A stretch of 64,000 nt of DNA from Apostichopus japonicus (taxonomy: Eukaryota; Echinodermata; Holothuroidea; Aspidochirotida; Stichopodidae): positions 19,057,989-19,121,988 of the forward strand of contig NC_092572.1 in assembly GCF_037975245.1 (NCBI RefSeq), read 5' to 3'. Below the pieces are notes generated by a model, which saw only the letters and a list, made by a program, of their open reading frames with translations, did not search any database and was not told the origin of the DNA. This document shows positions 11,648-24,455 of this stretch, one piece after another; within the stretch, counting starts at the first letter, position 1; every line of letters starts with the position of its first letter. Position numbers and translations under genes: made by a program.

Positions 11648-12092
11648 CCTGAGGAAAAGTGGCGGGGCACGTGCCCCCTGTACCCCCTGTGCCCCCCGGT
11701 TCCGCCGCCCTTGGTCCAGGTATACAATTGACCAGTTAGAAAAAAATGATCGTGCAAAAAGCGTGGAAGCCCAGATGAACTGCGCTTACGGTGGTGTTAC
11801 ACGGAAATATTCGGGCATCGTGATGCTAAATGAAGAAAATCATGGAATTGTCGGGCAAAAATTTGAAAAAGATTCGGGCAAGCTACTGCATATATTTCCA
11901 GAGGACAAGAAATTCGGGCAAAAGTCCTGAAAATTCGGGCAGCCTAAAAATATATATATATATATATATATATATTTTTTTTGCTCCTCTTAGGCTGCCC
12001 GAATTTTTTAGGACTTTTGCCCGAATTTCTTGTCCTCTGGAAATTTGGGGGCAGTCTGCCCAATGCCCCCCCCCCCGCCTCGTACGCCTATG
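11645..12092. mobile_element. 3' fragment of a (TA)n-hairpin transposon
   Basis: Matches 18945-19580 from CCTGAGGAAAAGTGG to the terminal CGTACGCCTATG. Contains inverted arms 11898-11947 and 11990-12040 around a (TA)n loop. The left part of the element is missing here, so this is a truncated copy. Confidence 0.8.
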
Positions 12093-12180
12093 GTTTTAAT
12101 GACCTGTGACCTCTGACCATATATGGCGCCATAACTCATCAGGCTGAACAGTTCAACTTGGAGGCCGGACAGTCCAACAA

Positions 12181-13905
12181 CAGGCGCGTATCCAGGGGGC
12201 GTTGGGGACGCGCGCCCCCGGGTAAGAAAAAGAGGAGAGAAAAAAAGAGAAGACAAAAAAGAGGGGGAAAAAGAGGAGGAGGAGAGGAAGGAAGGGAAAA
12301 GAAAAAGAAGAAAGAGAGAAAAGGAGGGAGTAAAAGAAAAACGCCAAGACACCGGGAAGAGAAAGAGGAACTGCGACATCATTACGGCGCTGATCCCTAT
12401 TATATACACAGGGTAGCCAGTGACGGATCAAGGATTTCGGAAGTGGCGTGTACCTCACCCTAACCCTTACAACGACAACTCCATTTTTGACGTTTCCATT
12501 TTTCCTCTCTCACTCATGATCAATATATATACTATATATGGTCTATCATAACGCGTGTGTGTGTGTATATACGCCTTAAACAATTGTAGAATTGTGCTAT
12601 GAAACCAACTATGGCTGGTCTCGAACTCGACCGTGTCGTCGGGGAACATGACGCAATTCGGGAAGGGGGCGACCGCCCCCCCCCTCCCTTCAGCATATTT
12701 TTTATGATATCGCTAGTAATTTCACAATAGAAAGTGCTTAGATACAACTTACAAGGCCTGGGAAGTGTCATTTCCAGCCATCTGGGAGGCATTTTCGACC
12801 AAAATTTGCTTGTACGCTTCGCGCCAACTTATGGTGGCGCTACGCTTAGATAATTTGCCTACAGGCATCGCCCCTCCGTTGGCAAATTCCTCGCTAGGTG
12901 CCTGTTCGAATTTGTAAAGCAAACAGCAGATATCACATCATATCAGTGAGCATGAAAATGGCGTTCCAGGATGAAAAGCCTTAAAACTGTCCGACTTGCC
13001 CGAAAAAATATAACCAAAAATTTTCGCGCGCTTTGCGCGCTTCGCGCGCGTTCAACATGTTTATGTCAATATCATATCAGCAAGCATCGATTATAACATC
13101 GCATGCCATCATGTACCATACGGTCCGTGGAAGTTGTGCAGTATACCGCGGGATGCTAATGTAAACAACGAAATGTCTTATGTAGATGGAGAAAAAGTAT
13201 GCAGGTCCAATTATGTCAAAACTCTCTTTACATTAGTAATAACGAATTAGGGGCTGCACCCCCCCCCCCCCCGCCTCCTACGCCTATGAGTGTAGTGTTC
13301 GGTTGAAGGAAATATCTGCTATTTTTTCATTTCCTTCAACCAAGTTTTATTATAGCCGTTATAAGAGGTATTAAAACGTTTTAATATTTGTACACCAATA
13401 ATGTAACTGTCTGAATTTTCGAAAATTTCTCACCAACATTCTTCATCACACTTCTCTACTCGTGCAATTTTGACCGGTCTGTTTGGGTAGAATAAGGTTT
13501 TTCTATATTGGTTGTCTACAGATGAAATTTTGTACAACATTATGGGTTTGTTTTGAAGTGAGTTTATTCACGAGAAATGTGAATTTTCAAATTCTGAACA
13601 AATAATGGGCTTAAAACCTTCAAAAGTAGGGCTGACGGATATTGTGGGCCGCGACGTAGAATCACCTACAAAAGCAATGACCCACAGGACATGCGATGAG
13701 GTCGAACATGATTTGTGACTGGTGATAATCTTAAAAAAGGTTATGGATGATAAAAAACTATTGGGAAATACTTGGTTCTCAGGCAAAAAGTGTTCATCTG
13801 GTTGGTCATTTTCAAGCCCGCTGCGCGCCAACCGATGGTGGCGCTCCGTTTAGTTAGTAATTCGCGCCCCCCCCCCCGGGTTAGAAAATCCTGGATACGC
13901 CCCTG
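12181..13905. mobile_element. Non-autonomous DNA transposon with CAGG...GCGTATCCAGG ends
   Basis: Left end CAGGCGCGTATCCAGG is the inverse of the right end CCTGGATACGCCCCTG with a single mismatch. AACAA flanks both sides (12176-12180 and 13906-13910), a shorter match than the 8 bp expected of hAT elements. Internally it carries inverted copies of the GCGCCAACC/GGTGGCGCT motif shared with the element at 17839-19580. Purine-rich and poly-C stretches lie just inside the ends. No transposase is visible. Confidence 0.65.
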
Positions 13906-13910
13906 AACAA

Positions 13911-15129
13911 GGAGGCTAAACAGCTCCTATATTGACTATCGTACTTCAGAAACCAGTTTGCAGTCCATTAGTCTTACTTACCAAGACACCTTCCCCATAA
14001 ATTATATTCGACCGTCATCTCCACTGACCACGTGACTTTCGAGATTTTAAGTTAATACTAAATACGATGGAAGGTTAAAGGGTCACATTTCAATTTGGGT
14101 ATGAAGATTTCTGTCACTCTGAGCATCTGAAACCAAGGTTACTCAAACCCTGCTCTAAGTAATGTTTTATGCACAGTACTCTCATTTAGCCCAAGTGAAA
14201 TCTCTGCCACAGTCAAAGAACTTTAAAGGGCCCTTCTCTATTTCTATAGCCACAATGTACATGTTGGCGTTCCAAACAAAAGACAAATTCAGTTCTAGTT
14301 ATAGAGATGGCGCTACTCTTCTTCGTATTATTCGTATCTAGTTTGGCAAATATCGTAATATCGACAGAGCGCCTTTATTTGAAACATAAATTTAACTGGG
14401 TTAGGAACACGTTAAAATAATAGCTGCCAATGAATCACTGTTGCATCCAACGTTTTTATAATAAGTAAATCAGGTATGCCTTTATTTTCTTTAATTTTTG
14501 TATGTCCAGAGTTTCGAAAAGACGATGTAACTTTCCCATAAAACAATAAATTCAAGCTAAACATACGTTATGGTCTCACCTCTAATTATATCGTTAGCCT
14601 AGGCTACTGTATCATGTCTAGGTTTATATGTGTAGTTGTATAGTTACCTGTTTAGTATAACCTAGGCTAGTTAAGTTGGGCCTTAGCCTACCTAACTTTA
14701 GCTTACTAAAAGTAACTGAGTTAACCTAGCCTAACTTTAGTACAGTACTGATGGCTCTTGCCTAAAGTTTCCTTACTGTCAATACTATGGTGAAAATGAG
14801 GGGTGATTCCTTTGCTATTGTAGGGACTCAAAATGTATGAAGATATGATAAGCCTATGCATATAACTTATAAGGTAAATGCACAATGCAATAAGGGCTTA
14901 ACCGAATGTTAAGGAATGATGACAATTTTCCTAATTTTGCTTAGACCTGAGTGACATGCCCTCACCTACACTTACCATTGACCACATGTTTGAGCAAATG
15001 TTTGCTTAAATATCATGGGCTATGTGATTTAATGAGTCGTTGTAACTTGTAGGATTGTGCTGACTGTGAATTGTGATAGTGGGCTAAATTCTATTTATAT
15101 GTGCAAATGTTTGTCTTTTGTTATTCCAG
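13911..15129. other. Upstream region of the KIF15-like sequence
   Basis: No coding exon could be supported. The expected first exon of a KIF15-like gene (start codon plus roughly 10-20 codons ending in phase 1) was looked for but not found with confidence; ATGs near 14257 and 14309 do not lead to a matching donor. A CACGTG E-box (ACCACGTGAC) lies near 14029. Confidence 0.4.
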
Positions 15130-15160
15130 ATTCTCTCAGAAGCAACGAGCCAGATACAAA
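15130..15160 (+). pseudogene. KIF15-like kinesin, N-terminal mini-exon
   Basis: 31-nt exon between ttattccag and gtgagt. It splices in frame to the exon at 16805, giving SLRSNEPDTNSDGDSIKVF across the junction. That resembles the vertebrate KIF15 N-terminus, where a short polar leader ending in Asn-rich sequence precedes the GDAIKVFVRIRPP start of the motor. The exact phase fit between two independently found splice-flanked segments is the main support. The exon itself is undamaged; it is listed as pseudogene because the rest of the locus is broken. Confidence 0.65.
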
Positions 15161-16804
15161 GTGAGTGTTAACGTATCATGATGTCACTAGTTTTTCAACT
15201 GTTCAAATAAAGTTTGGCTTTAATAATATAATATAGCTTTTAGGACAGTGATATGATGGTCTATGATAAAAGGTTGCCTACAAGGATGTAAATTTCTCTT
15301 CTTGCAATGAAACAGGTTCTTTATGTCGTAACTTTATTTTATTATTAAAATCAAGTTCATCTTGATTCATTCTCTGCTGCTTTTCACTATATTACAGGTT
15401 TTGAAAGTTTTCAAATAAAAGTCTATTGTCAATGACACAGGAATGTTATACTTGTTCGGTTGTATTGAGAGCACAGCCAATTGATATTGAAAGGTGGTAA
15501 CATGCAGACGCCAAATCATTTGAACAGGTTGCCATTGAACCTTACAGGTCAGGATATTCTTGTAGAAAGAAAATACACCATTTGTGTAGAGAGAGAGATA
15601 TAGACAAGAAAAATACCAAGACCTTGACTGGATGAATAACATCTATTGTGCATCTGTGAAAACTTAAAACAATAGATATTAATTTGCAATAAACCTACAA
15701 AAATATATCACGTAATGAATCCATTGATCGTAAGCAGTACAAAATATACAAAGTATCACATAAAGACAAGAAAATACTAGCAAACCTCAAAAGACGCAAA
15801 ACAAATAATGTCTACAATTACACTTTTACTTTTAAAACTCCATTAACCATAAAAGTTAAACGTCCCTCTTTGGTATCTCTTAATCCTCATGCATACTACA
15901 CTGATAACACAAGGTAACACTATCACATGTACAGACATATACAGAACAAGATAGATAGTTGAGGCGATGCTATTATTCGTCAAGCAACTGAAGCTACGCA
16001 GATCAAGAATGCAAATGAGCCTTTGATACTCAAATATACCATGCAACCGAATGATGACATAACAGAAGGCATGACCTTACCTAATGAATATAGATAACAC
16101 TAATAAAATTATGTATACACTCTCTTACAGTACACATTCATGTACAGTAAGTAGTTATAATATTTTTCCTGGGAAAATTTGCGAGAAGATATGCACATCT
16201 ATTTAATGTTTTTAAACTAATCCTACCTTGTGTTGTGAAATAAAATTTTTAAGACATCTCTTAATGTACAAACATGTGTGGCAACCAAATGAACCCACAG
16301 CACTTTTAAGTGATATCTGCATTATATGTAAGTTTAATATTTCAGGGATATTGTTTGCAAGTATTTCCTCAAATTATAGGTCTGATTATAAATGTTATAT
16401 TAAGTCAAATATTGTTAATGGTTATATTACCGTGGATGTTGTTAGTTCATATTACCATCTGTACATCAGGTATATGTCACTGTACATATCCTAGGTAAGG
16501 TCATTATCAAATCATAATCAAATATACCTCGTGAATACAAGAATATAACATTACATATAAATTGACAATTGTATAATAATTGGTATTATATAACTAAAAC
16601 AGTACTGGATGTATAAACTAAAACTTAAAAAACGGGGGACGTTCTGTGTCAGGGTATAATTTAACCGTTATATAGCATCACAATACACTCCTTAAAATCA
16701 GGCCCAGGCTGCATAAGTTGATACCTTCTTTTTGGACATGTTAGAAATTCTGCAGAAATGTAATTTATAGTACCATTGTATTTTTTTTTTTTTTTGTCTA
16801 TCAG

Positions 16805-16982
16805 TTCTGATGGAGACTCCATAAAGGTTTTCCTTAGAGTCAGACCTCCAGATGACTCTGAAGGGTTGGTTAATTATGGTCAATGTCTAGATGTTCAGAA
16901 GCCCGATACTGTCATTTTACGGATAAAGGCAGAGAAGAAGGTCTTTACGTTTGATCATGTTGCCGATCCTGACACCACTCAG
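16805..16982 (+). pseudogene. KIF15-like kinesin, motor-domain exon (first beta strand)
   Basis: 178-nt exon after a long T-rich tract and cag, ending CAG followed by gtatac. It encodes the start of a kinesin motor head: DSIKVFLRVRPPDDSEG (the IKVFxRxRPP strand) to KKVFTFDHVADPDTTQ. The latter matches the FTFDHVAD.DTTQ signature of KIF15 (kinesin-12) better than other kinesin families. No stop or frameshift is seen. KIF15 is a plus-end-directed spindle motor, but no claim is made that this copy is made into protein. Confidence 0.78.
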
Positions 16983-17838
16983 GTATACTGTGTGTTACTG
17001 CTCATTGTGTGATGGCTATTTTGAAGTAATAATAACATCATATGATATTGTCAAATAATCTGAATATACATGTTTGCAAAGTTTGTTGTGTAAAGTCTTT
17101 AAATTCATTAAAAGCAAACAATTGCTTTCTAGTAGCAGGAGGAAAAATATGCTATGAATGAATGTTGCAAAGATCCTACATGTTTGTGAAATGGTTAAAG
17201 AGACAATTTAAAATGTAGCTCATGCTTGCTTTTGTTTGTTTTTTGTTTTTTTCGCTGGTTGACTCCCTGCATCACTGCCTATGACTGTTTATTTCTTATA
17301 GTTTATCTACCATTTGATCAGTATTAAACATACATTATGTAGTATAAATCAGGGCTGGAGAACCTTGCGAACCTTCCGAACCAGGTTGGCGGGAAATCCG
17401 CGATGCTCGCGGGAAATCCAGCCTGGCTGGAGAAAAAAAAAATCGGGGAAAAAAACGGGACGAAAAAAACAAAACACGAAGGAGCAAAAAGTACATCTGT
17501 AAAAACAATAAGGAAAATTTCAGAAGAAAAGTTTCAGAAACAAAAGAAAAATGTCCAGAGAGTGTGCTCGCAATTTTAGTCACAATAGCCTATAATGAGT
17601 AATGATGTGTCCCCAACCCACTCACAAGGGCAATGTCACACGGACACACACGGCCCAGCGCGGGAAGCTTGCTGTAATAAATCAGCCTCGCGGGAAATGT
17701 TTTGAACAATATTGCCATTCCACATTTTTTTATACTTATTGTATGTTAGTTAGTAAACGTTTTCTTTCGTATGAATTTGACTTCAATTCAGTGTTCCCTC
17801 TAAGGTGCGGGATTCCCTTCAACTGACTCAGTAATCCC

Positions 17839-19580
<1,742 letters not shown>

Positions 19581-21109
19581 GTAATCCCGCAAAGAAAACA
19601 TTTGTCTGCTAGAAATCCCCGCATCGTTTTCTTGCATTCGCGATAAGGTTATACTCAATGCACAACGTATTCACTTGACAGAGAAAAAACTCTGAAAGAT
19701 CCAGCAAAACACTTTCAAAAAATTTACGCGAAACTGGCATATCGTGCTAAATGCAACTAATGTCATGTAAACAAGGCTCTAGTGCACCCATTTATGAAAA
19801 ACTGTAAGACCACATCTGGTGTTAAGCGGGGGAAAAAGAAAGTATTTTCTAGAATTTCCAAAAATACGGAAAAAAATAATATCCTACCATAGTTAAGTGC
19901 ATAGCAAATAGCCTAACCACCTCGTCGGTTACGGATCTCACGTAACTACAAAAACACAACTAATTGTATTTTGCGAACTTGACGTTTTCTACAAGAACAT
20001 GGAAATAATATTAAGCATTTAGTTTATAATGCCAAGTGGCCTAAAACATGTTTTATTACAAGGTTTACTTTCATAAAGATGGCCATAGCTAGTGGGGCCT
20101 CGATGTGCTGCGTGTATAGGTATTGACTGTACCTCGTGTATCATGGGGAATACTCCATAAAACGTTTCTTGGAAACTTGCCAAAAAGGTTAACAAACAGG
20201 TGTTAGGTTAGACAGGGGATGAGCGCGTAGTTGTTTGGTAAGGTACGTGGGAAAATTCGCAGCACATGTACAGTATCCTACCGTGTATTTAAGTAGTATA
20301 TAGGGGTAAACCGTACTGCAGTTGTAAACTGATGTACGTATTGTGTGTGCTATTCATTGTTAGGCAGTCTATAAACGGGGCTTTGCCGAACGCTGTTTGT
20401 TTCATAATATCGTAAGTTGTTTAAGTTAAACTTTTTAAAGATTGTAAGACAGATTAAATCTCTTTTCATTTTATAACGTAATATAGCTACTCTAACTTGT
20501 CATTTGAAAAATTCAACAGCTTCGTGACAATTTAAATTAAAAAATGTTGTCAGTATTTTGCATCCTCAACTGCGAATTTTTTATCGCCAGACACGCAAAA
20601 ATACCAAAATTTTCCGGGGTCTTTGCCCCCTGGACCCCCACAAGGGGTTCCACCCCTTGACCCCACCAGGGCCCTAGGCGGGCCCCTGGACCCCACGCCT
20701 TTATGCTCGCACGCTACGCGTGCTCGGCGTGTTCGCTGCGCGAACACCGGCGGAAAATCGGAAGTGTGTTCGCGGGAAATTGAACAAGGTTTTCCAACAC
20801 TGGTATAAATAGTGCAGTCTTTAAGCCTTAGTGCCCTTATATTACTGTGAAAGACCAGTTTAAACTGAAACTATTTATATGCATTTATTGTTGTACTGTA
20901 CTTGTTTATATCAGGAATGTTCTTTTCAATGCAAGATGTTTTGATTTATGGAAAGTTAAAGAAACGTCCCACTTTACATGTTCAATCATTCAGTGTTGTA
21001 TTTTTACTTTTAATTGATTCTTATGTATTTATGCGAGCTTTGCATTTTATAGCTTCAGAATGTTTTCTTCCTTGATATGTAAATAAATATAATTTTGCCT
21101 CTTCTGTAG

Positions 21110-21187
21110 GAAGAAGTATTTACAGCTGTTGGCAAGAGAACAATAGAAAGCTGTGTCAAAGGCTACAATGGAACAATATTTGCATAG
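21110..21187 (+). pseudogene. KIF15-like kinesin, third motor exon ending in a stop before the P-loop
   Basis: After cttctgtag the sequence reads EEVFTAVGKRTIESCVKGYNGTIFA, the kinesin stretch immediately preceding the nucleotide-binding P-loop (usually YGQTGSGKT). The phase follows exactly from the exon at 16805. Instead of Tyr-Gly-Gln the next codon is TAG (21185-21187), and homology stops. No GT follows the expected GCATA junction (it reads GACTTAG), so a donor may have mutated or the copy may be truncated here. No P-loop, switch I (SSRSH) or switch II (DLAGSE) exon was found further on. Confidence 0.75.
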
Positions 21188-21443
21188 ACTTAGTAATGTA
21201 GTGAGGTGAATTTTTGAATATTCAGAGCTTCGTACTACTTCTGTATTTTCAAGGGGGTAATACTATTGACCAATTGCTGGACACCCTCTTCACCCCACAT
21301 AATAGTATTGTACTGCAGTTAATGTAGTAACGGCTTTGTATACATTTACATGACTCCGTCAGTTTGCATGTAGCGATGTGAACTGTATCACTACGCTGAA
21401 TAGTAGGCACGCTAGCGTGGTGCATCCCAAACATTCGAAGCGT

Positions 21444-22413
21444 GGAAGCCACTAAATACTAACCCGCGTAGCGGTTCGGTTCATCGGTAAGGATCCCGAG
21501 CGAGAATGATCTCACCTGACGTCACAGTCTTGTATAACTACGTAGATGCACATGTTGTACATTTCACGTGTATAGTGCGGGTACGAGCTCGTGTAACACG
21601 TACGAATTGCCGGGCCAATTCCCGCTCGAAAAAGGGGAAAATAGGAGACAAGTACACAAATATATCCAAACGTTTCACGGTTTATTCTTGACATTTTAAG
21701 TTAACAAATGTATATAAGAAAGCTGCAATAAAGTACTGTTGTATTTATCTTTATATCTCAAGTATAGCAGGTCTCACAAGTTATTACACAGAGTTAACTA
21801 ACCTCCAAGACCTGGTTGTGCCCATATATCATTTAAAAAACTGTGAGTACCGTTTCAAACCCATATCTATCTTCATCTCAAGTAACAGGTCTCACAAGTT
21901 ATTACATAGAGTCAACTAACCTCCTAGTCCTGGTTGTGTACAAATATCAAATTTAAAAGCTGCAAAATTCACTTCAAACGTTTAGATCTATCTTCATCTC
22001 AAGTAACAGGTCTCACAAGTTATTACATAGAGTCAACTAACCTCCTAGACCTGGTTGTGTACATATATCATTTTAAAAACTGCAAGTACCGTTTGAAACC
22101 GCTATTATATCTATCTCTATCTCATAGCAGGCCTCACAAGTTGTTACATAGAGTCAACTAACCTCCAAGACCTGGTTATTTACAAATATCATTTAAAAAC
22201 TACAAGTACCGTTTCAAACCGCTATTATATCTATCTCTATCTCGAGTAGCAGGTCTCACAAGTTATTACATAGAGTCAACTAACTTCCGAGACCTGGGCA
22301 AAATAACGTAATTCGGGAACCGAGAGCGCCGAGCACAGTTGCACCCGAAACCGAGTTCCGAGGGCACTCGAAATGGTCCGACCCGCTGTAGGGGTTAGTA
22401 TTTAGTGGCTTCC
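21444..22413. mobile_element. TIR element with 9-10-bp target duplication and internal minisatellite
   Basis: The ends GGAAGCCACTAAATACTAAC and their inverse (GTTAGTATTTAGTGGCTTCC) form TIRs of about 22 bp. Flanks are TTCGAAGCGT (21434-21443) and TTCGAGCGT (22414-22422), a 9-10-bp duplication with one indel. That length suits Mutator-like elements but the superfamily is not proven. Five ~120-bp tandem repeats lie inside. No transposase frame. Confidence 0.78.
21745..22300. repeat. Five tandem ~120-bp repeats
   Basis: CTCACAAG marks each unit at about 21773, 21891, 22012, 22133 and 22255 (spacing 118, 121, 121, 122). Each unit reads approximately: (C)TCACAAGTTATTACA, AGAGTCAACTAACCTCC, ACCTGGTTGTGTAC, CAAGTACCGTTTCAAACC. 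The whole array lies inside the TIR element. Confidence 0.93.
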
Positions 22414-22422
22414 TTCGAGCGT

Positions 22423-23300
22423 GGGTCTTACAAGTAAACGAAGGAAGAAAAGTGAAGGTGTTTTAATAGAAGTCCAAGTGAAGTTACTGCGTTTCGATAT
22501 GAAATAAGATTTGGAAGAAAAGATGTTCGGTGAGTTTAAATGAAGTTTCTTTATGAGTTATAAAAACATAATCATATAACAGTTAGAATTAAGAAGTATT
22601 TCAAACCATAAATTGAATGTTGTTGTTAACGTTACAGCGATCTGTATTAGATTTGTGTAAGGTTACCTAATCCACGAAATTTAACGTTAACTATCATTAC
22701 GTAAAAGTATATCATTACTTCATAATTTTGTCACATTGTATTAATTAATCGTATCCTAAAATAAGTAAGTGACAAGTGTAAAGTATGATTATATGCATGA
22801 TATTATTTTAGGTGTATTTGGAGAAGCATGAGAGATGTTAAAAGGGTCGATGTTCATTGAATGGCCGCCATGTTGTTTTAAGAGAACGAAAGATTTGTTA
22901 CATTGCATATACCGACCACATGGTCCCATGTATAGATTATATGGCGATACTGGTAGAGATATGATGGCTTTGAGGATTTACGGATTGTTAAGCTTGTTCC
23001 AATTTGATTTCTTTTATTGTATAGTTGTTTTATATGTTAACTCCTTTGAAGAATATACTGTTCATTGTTTCATGTTATACTTTTAAGTGTAATTGTGTGG
23101 TTATTATGGTACTTATGTACTTATCTTTTGTGTTGGAAATAAACAGTTTCATTGTCATTGTCATTATTTCTAATCTATACACAGTTTGTTTCCTGGTCAA
23201 TTGCCGGTGGATTGGTACTTTTATATTATTTGTGTGTATATTTATTTGGTATAGGTTCTGTGTACACTTACAACATTCTATACTAGGCTGCTGTCACCCG
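22423..23300. other. Gap between motor and coiled-coil exons, no gene recognised
   Basis: Contains an 83-codon open frame (22835-23086) of low-complexity hydrophobic composition without splice support, and an AATAAA at about 23139. The missing motor exons (P-loop to neck linker) would be expected here in an intact gene and were not seen. Confidence 0.45.
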
Positions 23301-23653
23301 ATAAATTAATCCCTTTCCTTGTACTCTCCTTCCCCTCCCTCCCCCTCCTTCCCTACCCCCCCTCCTCCGGCCAGTCAGACGCCTGACAGAATTCACAAGT
23401 TTGTCTCTTTGGTGCTACTGGCATTTAGGGTTTTGTAACCTTATATAGCAACCTACCTGGTCCTTTGATATGTGGAAGCCTCCCCATAGGCTTCATGTTC
23501 ATTTTGTAAATATGGTCTTGTTCTTGTCAATTATATTCATGATTGATGGTTGTTTTGTATTAGTGTGGTTTGTAGTGTGATATTGAGGTTGCTCTTCTAT
23601 CTTTCAAGGAACTCCACCTTAACTTTCTCCACGCCACGAATTATTCATGCTAG

Positions 23654-23833
23654 ACCCGTCAAGAGGCCGCCGAACAGAAGGAGTTGTTCCATCGCAAGAG
23701 TAAGGAGATGCAGGGAGAGTTGGGGTCATCCAGGAGGAATGTATCGGAGTAAGAGACAGCCCTGGAGGGCAAGAAGGCCAAGTGCAGACTTCAAAGAGAT
23801 TCCATGCATGATATGCACATGTAGACCAGTAAG
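23654..23833 (+). pseudogene. KIF15-like coiled-coil exon with two stops (plus arm)
   Basis: 180-nt exon between tgctag and gtgagg, phase 0 at both ends. It reads EAAEQKELFHRKSKEMQGEL then SSRRNVSE, a stop (TAA, 23750-23752), ETALEGKKAKCRLQRDSMHDMHM and a second stop (TAG, 23822-23824). Charged heptad-like composition fits a kinesin stalk. The inverted copy shares the first stop but not the second, so the first lesion predates the inversion or was spread by conversion. Confidence 0.65.
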
Positions 23834-24110
23834 GTGAGGTGATTGAGACCCACCCGGAATTATTATAAAGTGGCATGGGACAGGAGATGATAGTACATGA
23901 CTATAGGTATTAACAACAACCACTATCCTAAACTGAAACTTGTAAGGACAATATCCCAAGTTCCTACCTTGAGTGCAATCATTCTGGTTATTAAAACAAC
24001 TTAAGACTTCCAAAATGAGTCTGGGACTCAGTTTAATTATGGTACTGTCCCCTTGGATGGGTGAATAGTTTGTGAGCGACGCTGTCAATTTACCTCCGCC
24101 CGAGATGATT

Positions 24111-24283
24111 GAAGAATAACACACAGGGTGCGAGAGTGCCTTCATGTCGTCATTGAAGAATACACACAGGGTGCAAGAGTGCCTTCATGTCGTCATTGAA
24201 GAATACGCACAGGGTGCGAGAGTGCCTTCATGTCGTCATTGAAGAATACGCACAGGGTGCGAGAGTGCCTTCATGAACTTCAT
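24111..24283. repeat. 43-bp minisatellite, four copies
   Basis: Units beginning GAAGAATA at 24111, 24155, 24198 and 24241 contain CACAGGGTGCGAGAGTGCC and TTCATGTCGTCATT. Only one unit remains at the equivalent point in the inverted arm (about 38110-38150), and a single unit occurs in each array unit at 34-37 kb. It coincides with rearrangement joints. Confidence 0.93.
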
Positions 24284-24309
24284 TTCTTGTACTCATCTTT
24301 TTCTGCCAG

Positions 24310-24455
24310 ACAATAACCACACCTAAAAAGAAGACTGCATACAGTCTGAGGTCACGAGCGGTTCTTCGTAACAGCTTCCAACAGCAGGCCAATCAGGGGA
24401 CCATGTAATGGAACATTGTGCCGAAGCACACATTGTAGAGGTCCAGAAACTTCAG
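24310..24455 (+). pseudogene. KIF15-like stalk exon A with a 4-nt net deletion (plus arm)
   Basis: Between ctttttctgccag and gtattg. It starts TITTPKKKTAYSLRSRAVLRNS, then loses frame. The rest reads TAGQSGDHVMEHCAEAHIVE and VQKLQ in another frame, which ends in phase 0. The array copies at 34-37 kb have 9 nt where this has 5 and keep one frame across the junction. The TPKxKxxYxLRSR segment is basic and not coiled coil. Confidence 0.6.

Noticed and set aside
12008-12463. Overlapping open frames in three frames with Lys/Arg/Gly- or Ser/Phe-rich products
   Set aside because: They come from a purine-rich stretch inside a DNA transposon; composition, not coding, explains them.
14257-14420. First exon of the KIF15-like gene
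   Set aside because: Two ATGs give open frames, but no donor of the required phase follows, so no start was assigned.
21870-22260. CRISPR-like or centromeric satellite reading of the 120-bp repeats
   Set aside because: Only five units, enclosed by transposon TIRs and a target duplication.
22835-23086. 83-codon open frame between the kinesin parts
   Set aside because: No splice sites, low-complexity hydrophobic ending and no family resemblance.
23550-23837. 95-codon plus-strand open frame rich in Arg
   Set aside because: It is a shifted frame over the 180-nt kinesin exon. The coiled-coil frame with matching splice phases is the better reading despite its stop.
24120-24290. CRISPR-like direct repeats
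   Set aside because: The 43-bp units are contiguous with no spacers and the genome is eukaryotic.
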